Shown here piece by piece: positions 50,558 through 57,539 of a stretch of DNA of 64,000 nt. How positions within the stretch are numbered: the first letter of the stretch is position 1; each line of letters opens with the position of its first letter. Source of the DNA: an uncultured Eubacteriales bacterium (GTDB lineage: Bacteria > Bacillota > Clostridia > Oscillospirales > Oscillospiraceae); assembly GCA_900316745.1 (NCBI GenBank), contig ONEB01000006.1:62001-126000 (forward strand). The letters run 5' to 3'. Position numbers and translations under genes: made by a program. The notes beneath the pieces were generated by a model. That model searched no databases and had not been told where the DNA came from. It worked only from the letters and a program-made list of their open reading frames with translations.

Positions 50558-50586
50558 TTGACTTTCGCGGTGCAGGGTAGTAAAGT
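50558..50586 (+). promoter_or_regulatory. Promoter of the TrpX-like binding-protein gene
   Basis: TTGACT at 50558-50563 and TAAAGT at 50581-50586 are 17 bases apart. TTTCAC at 50523-50528 and GTGAAA at 50545-50550 form a possible operator just upstream. No T-box was seen in the 150-base leader region. Confidence 0.6.
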
Positions 50587-50618
50587 GTGGTTATATTCCG
50601 AAAAAGAGGGGAATCACC

Positions 50619-51605
50619 ATGAAAAAAATTATCACTTTGCTTTTGGCTGCGATGATGCTGCTGAGCCTTGCCGCGTGCGGCAGCTCCAACGGCGGCAGCG
50701 GCGGCGACGCTGCTGCGGACGGCGAAGTTTACAACGTCGGCATCGTGCAGCTCGTGCAGCATGACGCGCTCGACAAGGCCACCAAGGGCTTCCAGGACGC
50801 GCTCGTGAAGGAGCTCGGCGAGGATCATGTAAGCTTCGACTTTCAGAACGCCTCCGGCGACAGCGCCAACTGCGCCACCATCGCCAACGGCTTTGTGGCC
50901 GACGGCGTGGATCTGATCATGGCAAACGCCACGCCGGCGCTGCTTGCGGCCGCGAATGCCACCACCGAGATCCCCATCCTCGGCACCTCCGTGACCGATT
51001 ACGGCGATGCGATGGGCATCAAGGACTTTGACGGCGTCGTCGGCGGCAACGTCTCCGGCACGAGCGACCAGCCCCCGCTGGAGGAGCAGGCCGCAATGGT
51101 CACCGAGCTCTGCCCGGACGCCAAGACCGTCGCCATCCTCTATTGCTCCGCCGAGCCGAACTCCGTGTTCCAGGCCAAGGCCGTGCGCGGCTATCTGGAG
51201 GACGCGGGGCTGACCGTCATCGAGAAGACCTTCTCCGACTCCAATGACGTCGTCGCCGTCACCACCAGCGCCTGCGACGAGGCGGACGCCATCTATATCC
51301 CGACCGACAACACCGCCGCCAGCAGCGCGGACGCGATCGGCAAGGTCGTCCTTGAGAAGAAAGTGCCCGTCATCGCGGGCGAAGAGGGCCTCATGGCGGC
51401 CTGCGGCATCGCCACCCTCTCCATCGATTACTACAACCTCGGCTATGCCACCGGCGAGATGGCTGCCAAGATCCTCACCGGCGAGGCTGATATCTCCACG
51501 ATGAAGGTCGAGTATGATCCCAGCCCCGTGAAGAAGTACAACCCTGAGATCTGCGAGCAGCTCGGCATCGACGCCCCGGAGGGCTACGTTGCGTCTGAGG
51601 CCTGA
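50619..51605 (+). CDS. ABC substrate-binding lipoprotein, TrpX type, without permease or ATPase
   Basis: The 328-residue protein starts MKKIITLLLAAMMLLSLAAC with a lipobox Cys20. The mature part matches the ABC_sub_bind family (TrpX/YtrF-like): VGIVQLVQHDALDKATKGFQ, IMANATPALLAAANAT, PILGTSVTDYGDA, AILYCSAEPNSV and CGIATLSIDYYNLGY. Members bind tryptophan or tyrosine. The usual permease and ATPase genes are absent here. AGAGGGGAA precedes the ATG. It is monocistronic with a terminator. Confidence 0.9.
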   Translation: MKKIITLLLAAMMLLSLAACGSSNGGSGGDAAADGEVYNVGIVQLVQHDALDKATKGFQDALVKELGEDHVSFDFQNASGDSANCATIANGFVADGVDLIMANATPALLAAANATTEIPILGTSVTDYGDAMGIKDFDGVVGGNVSGTSDQPPLEEQAAMVTELCPDAKTVAILYCSAEPNSVFQAKAVRGYLEDAGLTVIEKTFSDSNDVVAVTTSACDEADAIYIPTDNTAASSADAIGKVVLEKKVPVIAGEEGLMAACGIATLSIDYYNLGYATGEMAAKILTGEADISTMKVEYDPSPVKKYNPEICEQLGIDAPEGYVASEA

Positions 51606-51624
51606 TTATCCGGGAATCCATCGT

Positions 51625-51663
51625 TCCCGCCCGTCGACTTTTGCTTCGGCGGGCGGGATTTTT
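51625..51663 (+). terminator. Terminator after the TrpX-like gene
   Basis: TCCCGCCCG at 51625-51633 pairs with CGGGCGGGA at 51650-51658, followed by T5. Confidence 0.88.
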
Positions 51664-51726
51664 CATTGACGGAACCTGCGCGCGTGTGATACCATGACGT
51701 GTGTTTTTTAAGGAGGCGAGCAGCTT

Positions 51727-52329
51727 ATGCAGCTTCAAGTGGAATATATCGACCAGTCGCAGTGCGCACCGACGGGCTGCGAGAGCGTCACGGCGGTCAT
51801 GCTGCTGCGGTATCTGGGCGTGGACATGGACGTGGATACGTTTTTGGATACCTGCCTCGACCGCCGCGATTTCGAGCTGCGCGACGGCGTCCTCTACGGG
51901 GCGCACCCGGCGGAGTGCTTCGTCGGCGATCCGCGCGATCCCGAGGCCATGGGCTGCTATGCGCCGGTGCTGCGCAAGGCGCTTTCGCGCGCGCTGCCGG
52001 AGGGCTGGTTTGCCGTGGACGAGACGGGCGCGGAGATCGATGAGCTCGTCGAGCGCTACTTAAAGCGGGAAAAGACGCCCGTCGCCCTCTGGACGACGAT
52101 TGACTTAAAGCCCCATGTCGAGGGTCCCTCCTGGCGGCTGTTTGATTCCGGCAAAGAATTTGTCTGGCGCTCCAATGAGCATTGCCTGCTGCTGATCGGC
52201 GAGGACGGCGAGGATTATATCTGCGCGGATCCGTGGGAAAACCATGGCATCGTGCGCTATGACAAGGCGCTCATGCGCCGCCGCCACCGCGCGCAGTATA
52301 TGCAGGCCGTCGGCGTGCGCCGCCGCTGA
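51727..52329 (+). CDS. C39-like papain-fold peptidase, no signal peptide
   Basis: The 200-residue protein has QSQCAPTGCESVTAVMLLRY with candidate nucleophile Cys18, then SNEHCLLLIGEDGEDYICAD with His and Asp, and DPWENHGIVRYDK. This is the Peptidase_C39_2 pattern. No signal peptide or membrane segment is seen, unlike many wall-acting relatives. AAGGAGG with spacing precedes the ATG. Whether it cleaves peptides is unproven. The FliB-like gene begins four bases after it. Confidence 0.78.
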   Translation: MQLQVEYIDQSQCAPTGCESVTAVMLLRYLGVDMDVDTFLDTCLDRRDFELRDGVLYGAHPAECFVGDPRDPEAMGCYAPVLRKALSRALPEGWFAVDETGAEIDELVERYLKREKTPVALWTTIDLKPHVEGPSWRLFDSGKEFVWRSNEHCLLLIGEDGEDYICADPWENHGIVRYDKALMRRRHRAQYMQAVGVRRR

Positions 52330-52333
52330 GATC

Positions 52334-53179
52334 ATGACGATCTACCCCGATTTTTACGACGTGTTTCGCTGCGCGGCGTCCGGCTGCCGCCACACCTGCT
52401 GCCGCGGCTGGGAGATCGATATCGATGCGGAGACTGCCGCGCGCTATCGCGTCCTGCCCGGAGAACTTGGCGAGCGCCTGCGCGCGTCGATCACGGAGAC
52501 GGAGAGCGGCGCGACGTTTTGCCTCACGGAGGATGAGCGCTGCCCGTTTTTGCGCGCTGACGGCCTTTGCGATCTCATCCGCACGACGGGCAGTGAAGAT
52601 ATCCTCTGCGACGTCTGCGCGCTGCATCCGCGCTTTTTCGCCGAGGTCGGCGGCGTCACGCTTGCGGGGCTCGGCCTTTGCTGCGAGGAGGCGTGCCGCC
52701 TGCTGCTTGCGGAGAAAAAGCCGCTGCTGTTTTGCGCGGAAGATCGAGCAGTTCCGCTCGCGGCGCTCACCGGATGCGCGTTTTCGGACGATATGCTGCG
52801 CTTTCAGCCGCGCACCGACGAGGCAAGCTGTATGGCGCTCCTGGAGCGTTACGCCCGCACCGAGCCGATCGACGAAGCGTGGACGGCGCAGCTCGCCGCC
52901 CTGCGCGCCGATGCTGCCGCCTGTGTCTGCGCGGCAGAGGCGTATCGGACGGAATACGACAGCGCGGTCTTCGACCGCATCCTGCACTACATCCTCTATC
53001 GCCAGCTCGACCGACTGGAGACGGACGGACCGCTTGCCCTCGCGCGCTACGCGCAGGACGCGGCGCAGTTTGTGTTCCTCACCGCCGCTGTCACCGGCGA
53101 CCTCCCCGAAGCGCTCCGAAGATGGTCCGAGCAGATCGAATACAGCACGGAGAATGTGGACATCTTGATCGCAGGATAA
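52334..53179 (+). CDS. FliB-like lysine N-methylase, Cys-rich
   Basis: The 281-residue protein begins MTIYPDFYDVFRCAASGCRH and continues TCCRGWEIDID, the family's C-x-x-x-x-C-x-x-x-C-C-x-G-W pattern. Further Cys are in DERCPFLRADGLCDLI, ILCDVCALHPR and GLCCEEACR, suggesting a metal or Fe-S cluster. FliB methylates flagellin lysines in enterics; no flagellar gene is in this window, so another target is possible. Start 52334 lies five bases after the previous stop. It is the last gene before the CRISPR locus. Confidence 0.82.
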   Translation: MTIYPDFYDVFRCAASGCRHTCCRGWEIDIDAETAARYRVLPGELGERLRASITETESGATFCLTEDERCPFLRADGLCDLIRTTGSEDILCDVCALHPRFFAEVGGVTLAGLGLCCEEACRLLLAEKKPLLFCAEDRAVPLAALTGCAFSDDMLRFQPRTDEASCMALLERYARTEPIDEAWTAQLAALRADAAACVCAAEAYRTEYDSAVFDRILHYILYRQLDRLETDGPLALARYAQDAAQFVFLTAAVTGDLPEALRRWSEQIEYSTENVDILIAG

Positions 53180-53186
53180 AACAGGC

Positions 53187-53214
53187 TTGCATTTCTCATG
53201 AAGCATGATATAAT
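53187..53214 (+). promoter_or_regulatory. tracrRNA promoter
   Basis: TTGCAT at 53187-53192 and a consensus TATAAT at 53209-53214 are 16 bases apart. TG at 53206-53207 makes an extended -10. A start near 53221 is expected. Confidence 0.85.
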
Positions 53215-53220
53215 GTAAAT

Positions 53221-53318
53221 GTTCTTATACCATACCAAGAACGATCAGGTTGCTACAATAAGGTAGTAAACCGAAGAGCTCTAACGCCCCGTTTCTTTAC
53301 GGGGCGTTATCTCTTTTT
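53221..53318 (+). ncRNA. tracrRNA of the type II-C CRISPR system
   Basis: Bases 53225-53249 equal 25 consecutive bases of the plus-strand array repeat, so this RNA pairs with the crRNA repeat (which is read from the minus strand). A bulge follows (GGTTG against GGGAA), then CTACAA at 53253-53258 pairs again. The segment GTTGCTACAATAAGG at 53248-53262 is the same as in the N. meningitidis tracrRNA as I recall it. A middle stem region and a terminal hairpin (AACGCCCC at 53283-53290 / GGGGCGTT at 53301-53308) with T-rich end complete about 98 bases. Confidence 0.9.
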
Positions 53319-53329
53319 AAAACGGACAG

Positions 53330-53358
53330 TTGAACAAGAATGTAACGAGATGTATAAT
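53330..53358 (+). promoter_or_regulatory. cas9 promoter
   Basis: TTGAAC at 53330-53335 and TATAAT at 53353-53358 are 17 bases apart, directly after the tracrRNA terminator, so cas9 has its own promoter. Confidence 0.85.
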
Positions 53359-53383
53359 GACGGCAAGAGAAGGAGGCGTGTAT

Positions 53384-56300
53384 ATGAGACCGTATGGTAT
53401 TGGATTGGATATCGGAATATCGTCCGTTGGCTGGGCGGCAATTGCGCTTGACCATCAGGACTCACCCTGTGGAATCCTGGATATGGGCGCCAGAATTTTT
53501 GACGCTGCAGAAAACCCAAAGGACGGCGCCTCTCTTGCAGCGCCGCGAAGAGAAAAGCGCAGCCAGCGCCGCCGCCTTCGTCGGCATCGGCATCGCAACG
53601 AGCGTATTCGCCGGATGCTTTTGAAAGAAGGGCTGCTGTCAGAGGCGGAGCTGACAGGTCTGTTTGATGGTGCTCTTGAAGATATCTATGCGCTGCGGAC
53701 GCGAGCGCTGGATGAGGCACTGACGAAGCAGGAGTTTGCCCGTGTGCTGCTGCACCTGTCGCAGCGGCGCGGATTTCGCTCCAATCGCAGAGCGACTGCA
53801 GCTCAGGAGGACGGCAAATTGCTTGATGCCGTCTCGGAGAATGCAAAGCGCATGGCAGACTGCGGATATCGGACTGTCGGCGAAATGCTGTACCGGGACG
53901 CCGTGTTTGCAAAGCACAAGCGCAATAAAGGCGGCGAATACCTGACCACGGTTTCCCGCGCGATGATCGAAGACGAGGTCAAGCTTGTTTTTGCATCCCA
54001 GCGCAGGCTTGGCTCTGCGTTTGCTTCGGAAGCGCTGGAGCAGGGCTATCTGGATATTCTGCTCAGCCAACGCTCGTTCGATGAAGGCCCGGGCGGGAAC
54101 AGCCCGTACGGCGGCGCACAGATAGAACGGATGATCGGAAAGTGCACGTTTTATCCTGAAGAGCCTCGCGCTGCCCGCGCCTGCTATTCATTTGAGTACT
54201 TCAGTCTGCTGCAGAAAGTGAATCATATTCGTCTGCAAAAGGACGGGGAGAGTACGCCGCTCACATCGGAGCAGCGACTGCAGCTGATCGAGCTTGCGCA
54301 CAAGACGGAGAATCTGGATTATGCCCGGATTCGCAGAGCGCTTCAGATCCCGGATGCATATCGTTTCAATACTGTTTCATACCGCATCGAAAGCGATCCT
54401 GCCGCCGCGGAGAAGAAAGAGAAGTTTCAATATCTGCGTGCCTATCACACGATGCGAAAGGCGATTGACGGCGCGTCAAAAGGGCGCTTTGCGCTCCTGT
54501 CGCAGGAGCAGCGCGATCAGATCGGAACCGTTCTGACACTGTATAAATCACAGGAGCGCATTTCCGAAAAACTTACGGAAGCAGGGATCGAGCCCTGTGA
54601 TATTGCTGCGCTGGAATCCGTTTCCGGCTTTTCCAAGACGGGTCATATCTCACTGCGTGCATGCAAAGAACTGATTCCTTATCTGGAGCAGGGCATGAAT
54701 TATAATGAGGCGTGTGCAGCGGCCGGGATCGAATTTCACGGACATTCAGGCACGGAGCGAACAGTCGTTCTGCACCCGACGCCGGACGATCTGGCGGATA
54801 TCACGAGCCCGGTCGTTCGCCGCGCTGTTGCCCAGACGGTGAAAGTGATCAATGCTGTCATCCGGCGCTATGGGAGTCCGGTGTTTGTGAATATCGAGCT
54901 TGCGCGCGAGCTGGCGAAAGATTTCACGGAGCGCAAAAAACTGGAGAAAGACAACAAGACCAACCGCGCGGAGAACGAGCGGCTCATGCGGCGCATCCGA
55001 GAGGAATACGGCAAAATGAATCCGACCGGATTGGATCTGGTCAAGCTGAGACTCTATGAAGAGCAGGCGGGCGTCTGCCCGTATTCGCAGAAGCAGATGT
55101 CTCTGCAGCGCCTGTTTGAGCCGAATTATGCAGAGGTCGACCACATTATTCCTTACAGCATCTCGTTTGATGATTCCCGCCGGAACAAGGTGCTCGTGCT
55201 CGCGGAGGAAAACCGCAACAAGGGAAACCGCCTGCCGCTGCAGTACCTGACCGGAGAGCGGCGGGACAATTTCATCGTCTGGGTCAACAGCTCAGTGCGC
55301 GATTATCGGAAGAAGCAGAAGCTTTTGAAGCCGACGGTCACTGATGAGGACAAACAGCAGTTCAAGGAGCGCAATCTGCAGGATACGAAAACCATGTCGC
55401 GGTTCCTGATGAACTACATTAACGATCATCTGCAGTTTGGCGTTTCCGCAAAAGAGCGCAAAAAACGCGTGACTGCCGTAAACGGCATCGTGACGTCCTA
55501 TCTGCGCAAGCGATGGGGCATCACGAAGATCCGCGGCGACGGAGACCTGCATCATGCAGTTGATGCGCTCGTAATCGCGTGCGCCACGGACGGCATGATC
55601 CGGCAGATCACACGGTATGCGCAGTACCGGGAATGCCGCTATATGCAGACAGACACCGGAAGCGCTGCGATCGACGAGGCCACCGGAGAAGTGCTTCGTA
55701 TCTTCCCGTATCCGTGGGAGCATTTCAGAAAAGAGCTGGAGGCGCGTCTCAGCAGCGATCCCGCGAGGGCGGTCAATGCGCTTCGCCTGCCGTTTTATCT
55801 GGACAGCGGCGAGCCGCTGCCAAAGCCGCTGTTTGTTTCCCGCATGCCGCGCCGCAAGGTCAGCGGCGCCGCGCACAAGGATACCGTCAAGAGCCCGAAA
55901 GCCATGGCAGAAGGCAAAGTGATCGTAAGGCGTGCGCTTACGGATCTGAAGCTGAAAAACGGCGAAATCGAAAACTACTTTGATCCCGGCAGCGATCGGC
56001 TGCTGTATGATGCGCTGAAAGCGCGGCTAGCCGCATTTGGCGGCGACGGAGCAAAGGCGTTTCGGGAACCGTTCTATAAACCCCGGCACGACGGAACGCC
56101 GGGACCGCTGGTAAAAAAGGTGAAGCTCTGTGAGCCGACGACGCTGAATGTCGCGGTGCATGGCGGGAAAGGCGTCGCAGACAATGATTCCATGGTGCGT
56201 ATCGATGTTTTCCGCGTCGAGGGCGACGGATATTACTTCGTGCCGATCTATATTGCCGATACTTTAAAGCCGGTTTTGCCGAATAAGGCTTGCGTGGCGT

Positions 56301-56650
56301 TTAAGCCATATTCGGAATGGAGGACGATGGATGATCGTGATTTTATCTTCTCCTTGTATCCGAACGATCTGATTCGCGTCACGCACAAATCGGCGCTGAA
56401 GCTGAGCCGCGTGAGCAAAGAAAGCACGCTGCCGGAAAGCATCGAGAGCAAAACCGCGCTTTTGTACTATGTCAGCGCCGGGATCTCCGGAGCGGCAGTG
56501 TCCTGCAGAAACCACGACAATTCCTACGAGATCAAAAGCATGGGAATCAAGACGCTGGAAAAGCTTGAAAAATACACGGTCGATGTGCTGGGCGAGTATC
56601 ACAAGGTCGAGAAAGAGCGGCGCATGCCGTTCACCGGGAAAAGGAGCTGA
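53384..56650 (+). CDS. cas9: Type II-C Cas9 nuclease
   Basis: The 1088-residue protein starts at 53384, seven bases after AGGAGG at 53371-53376; the upstream in-frame ATG at 53330 is in the promoter. Order: RuvC-I YGIGLDIGISSVGWAA (Asp9), Arg-rich bridge helix (about 45-85, RREKRSQRRRLRRHRHRNER), helical recognition lobe, RuvC-II VFVNIELARELAK (Glu505), HNH EVDHIIPYS (Asp586, His587; Asn610 in EENRNKGNR), RuvC-III DLHHAVDALVIAC (His723, Asp727), then the PAM-interacting C-terminus (about 830-1088). All cleavage residues are present. Length and spacing match NmeCas9 and Geobacillus Cas9. Base composition looks less GC-rich than neighbours. Confidence 0.96.
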   Translation: MRPYGIGLDIGISSVGWAAIALDHQDSPCGILDMGARIFDAAENPKDGASLAAPRREKRSQRRRLRRHRHRNERIRRMLLKEGLLSEAELTGLFDGALEDIYALRTRALDEALTKQEFARVLLHLSQRRGFRSNRRATAAQEDGKLLDAVSENAKRMADCGYRTVGEMLYRDAVFAKHKRNKGGEYLTTVSRAMIEDEVKLVFASQRRLGSAFASEALEQGYLDILLSQRSFDEGPGGNSPYGGAQIERMIGKCTFYPEEPRAARACYSFEYFSLLQKVNHIRLQKDGESTPLTSEQRLQLIELAHKTENLDYARIRRALQIPDAYRFNTVSYRIESDPAAAEKKEKFQYLRAYHTMRKAIDGASKGRFALLSQEQRDQIGTVLTLYKSQERISEKLTEAGIEPCDIAALESVSGFSKTGHISLRACKELIPYLEQGMNYNEACAAAGIEFHGHSGTERTVVLHPTPDDLADITSPVVRRAVAQTVKVINAVIRRYGSPVFVNIELARELAKDFTERKKLEKDNKTNRAENERLMRRIREEYGKMNPTGLDLVKLRLYEEQAGVCPYSQKQMSLQRLFEPNYAEVDHIIPYSISFDDSRRNKVLVLAEENRNKGNRLPLQYLTGERRDNFIVWVNSSVRDYRKKQKLLKPTVTDEDKQQFKERNLQDTKTMSRFLMNYINDHLQFGVSAKERKKRVTAVNGIVTSYLRKRWGITKIRGDGDLHHAVDALVIACATDGMIRQITRYAQYRECRYMQTDTGSAAIDEATGEVLRIFPYPWEHFRKELEARLSSDPARAVNALRLPFYLDSGEPLPKPLFVSRMPRRKVSGAAHKDTVKSPKAMAEGKVIVRRALTDLKLKNGEIENYFDPGSDRLLYDALKARLAAFGGDGAKAFREPFYKPRHDGTPGPLVKKVKLCEPTTLNVAVHGGKGVADNDSMVRIDVFRVEGDGYYFVPIYIADTLKPVLPNKACVAFKPYSEWRTMDDRDFIFSLYPNDLIRVTHKSALKLSRVSKESTLPESIESKTALLYYVSAGISGAAVSCRNHDNSYEIKSMGIKTLEKLEKYTVDVLGEYHKVEKERRMPFTGKRS

Positions 56651-56667
56651 GCAGGGCGTTTCGGAAC

Positions 56668-56979
56668 GTGATGATCGAAAATCCCGCGCATATTTCTCTC
56701 AAAAATGAGCAGCTGATCATCCATACCGACAGAGCATACAGCCTGCCGGTCGAGGATCTCTCTGCACTTTTGCTTGAAAACCGGCAATCCACAATCACAA
56801 CAGCCGCACTGTCCCGCCTGGGACAGTGCGGCTGCGCTGTCTTTGTCTGTGACGAAAAGCATCTGCCATGCGCCGTGCTCACGCCCTATGCGCAGCACAG
56901 CCGGGCGCTCACGGCGGCGCGGGAGCAGCTGGCGGCGACGAAACCGCTGCGAAAGCGTTGCTTTCGCAGGATCTTTTGA
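56668..56979 (+). pseudogene. cas1: cas1 remnant, N-terminal third only
   Basis: The frame encodes IENPAHISLKNEQLIIHTD, then LPVEDLSALLLENRQSTITT and CAVFVCDEKHLPCAVLTPYA, the N-terminal beta domain of type II Cas1. Family length is about 290-300; here it stops after KPLRKRCFRRIF. All metal-binding residues of the integrase (Glu, His, Asp in the C-terminal domain) are missing. The start is unclear: family-like sequence (SRAFRNVM) begins upstream of GTG 56668 with no ATG. No cas2 follows. The fragment cannot integrate spacers. Confidence 0.85.
56947..56969. repeat. Perfect 10-bp inverted repeat at the cas1 breakpoint
   Basis: CTGCGAAAGC at 56947-56956 and GCTTTCGCAG at 56960-56969 flank GTT. 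It lies exactly where Cas1 similarity is lost, 17 bases before the first repeat. It could be the scar of the deletion that removed the rest of cas1 and cas2. Confidence 0.65.
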
Positions 56980-56985
56980 TCGTCT

Positions 56986-57483
56986 ATTATACCATACCAA
57001 GAACGATCAGGGAACTACAACGCAGATACGAGGGCAGTTACGCCCGTGGACATTATACCATACCAAGAACGATCAGGGAACTACAACGCGGTGTGCAAAA
57101 AGGAACATTGCCGTACGATTATACCATACCAAGAACGATCAGGGAACTACAACGGGCTGAGCGAGTACAACCAGAAAGTATCCATTATACCATACCAAGA
57201 ACGATCAGGGAACTACAACAGCGCCTGCGACTGCCTGTCCTCTCCCCATATTATACCATACCAAGAACGATCAGGGAACTACAACCGGGTTTGTCAGGTT
57301 GGTGGATAGCTCCGAATTATACCATACCAAGAACGATCAGGGAACTACAACAATATCTGAGTACAGATAATCGTCTTTCTCATTATACCATACCAAGAAC
57401 GATCAGGGAACTACAACTTTTGGCTTGCAGAGGCAGACACAGACCTCATTATACCATACCAAGAACGATCAGGGAACTACAAC
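56986..57483 (-). CRISPR. CRISPR array, 8 repeats and 7 spacers, transcribed on the minus strand
   Basis: Eight 36-bp repeats start at 56986, 57052, 57118, 57184, 57250, 57316, 57382 and 57448 and appear identical. Seven spacers are each exactly 30 bp. In crRNA sense (minus strand) the repeat starts GTTGTAGTTCCC, continues TGATCGTTCTTGG and ends TATGGTATAAT. Orientation follows from pairing with the tracrRNA and the type II-C repeat start GTTGTAG. The 3' end TGGTATAAT is an extended -10, so each repeat can start transcription into the next spacer. No degenerate end repeat is seen. Confidence 0.97.
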
Positions 57484-57539
57484 GCCATGCAAGCAGCGTA
57501 CGCCCGTTTCCGTAAAATGTAGTAACAGCGCTTTTTGCA

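Noticed and set aside
50491..50580. A 29-codon ATG frame (MAKLTCPKSC...) upstream of the TrpX-like gene
   Set aside because: There is no ribosome binding site, and its 3' part coincides with the -35/-10 promoter of the next gene.
50458..50618. T-box or tryptophan riboswitch upstream of the TrpX-like gene
   Set aside because: The region is too short, and no T-box sequence, specifier loop or terminator-antiterminator pair is present.
53330..53383. Longer cas9 start giving 18 extra residues
   Set aside because: It would begin inside the cas9 promoter and skip the AGGAGG at 53371-53376; the family begins just before the RuvC-I strand.
56868..57515. Long open frames across the CRISPR array with repeated TIPRTIREL or IIPYQERSGNYN units
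   Set aside because: They are translations of the 36-bp repeats with 66-bp periodicity, not a repeat protein.
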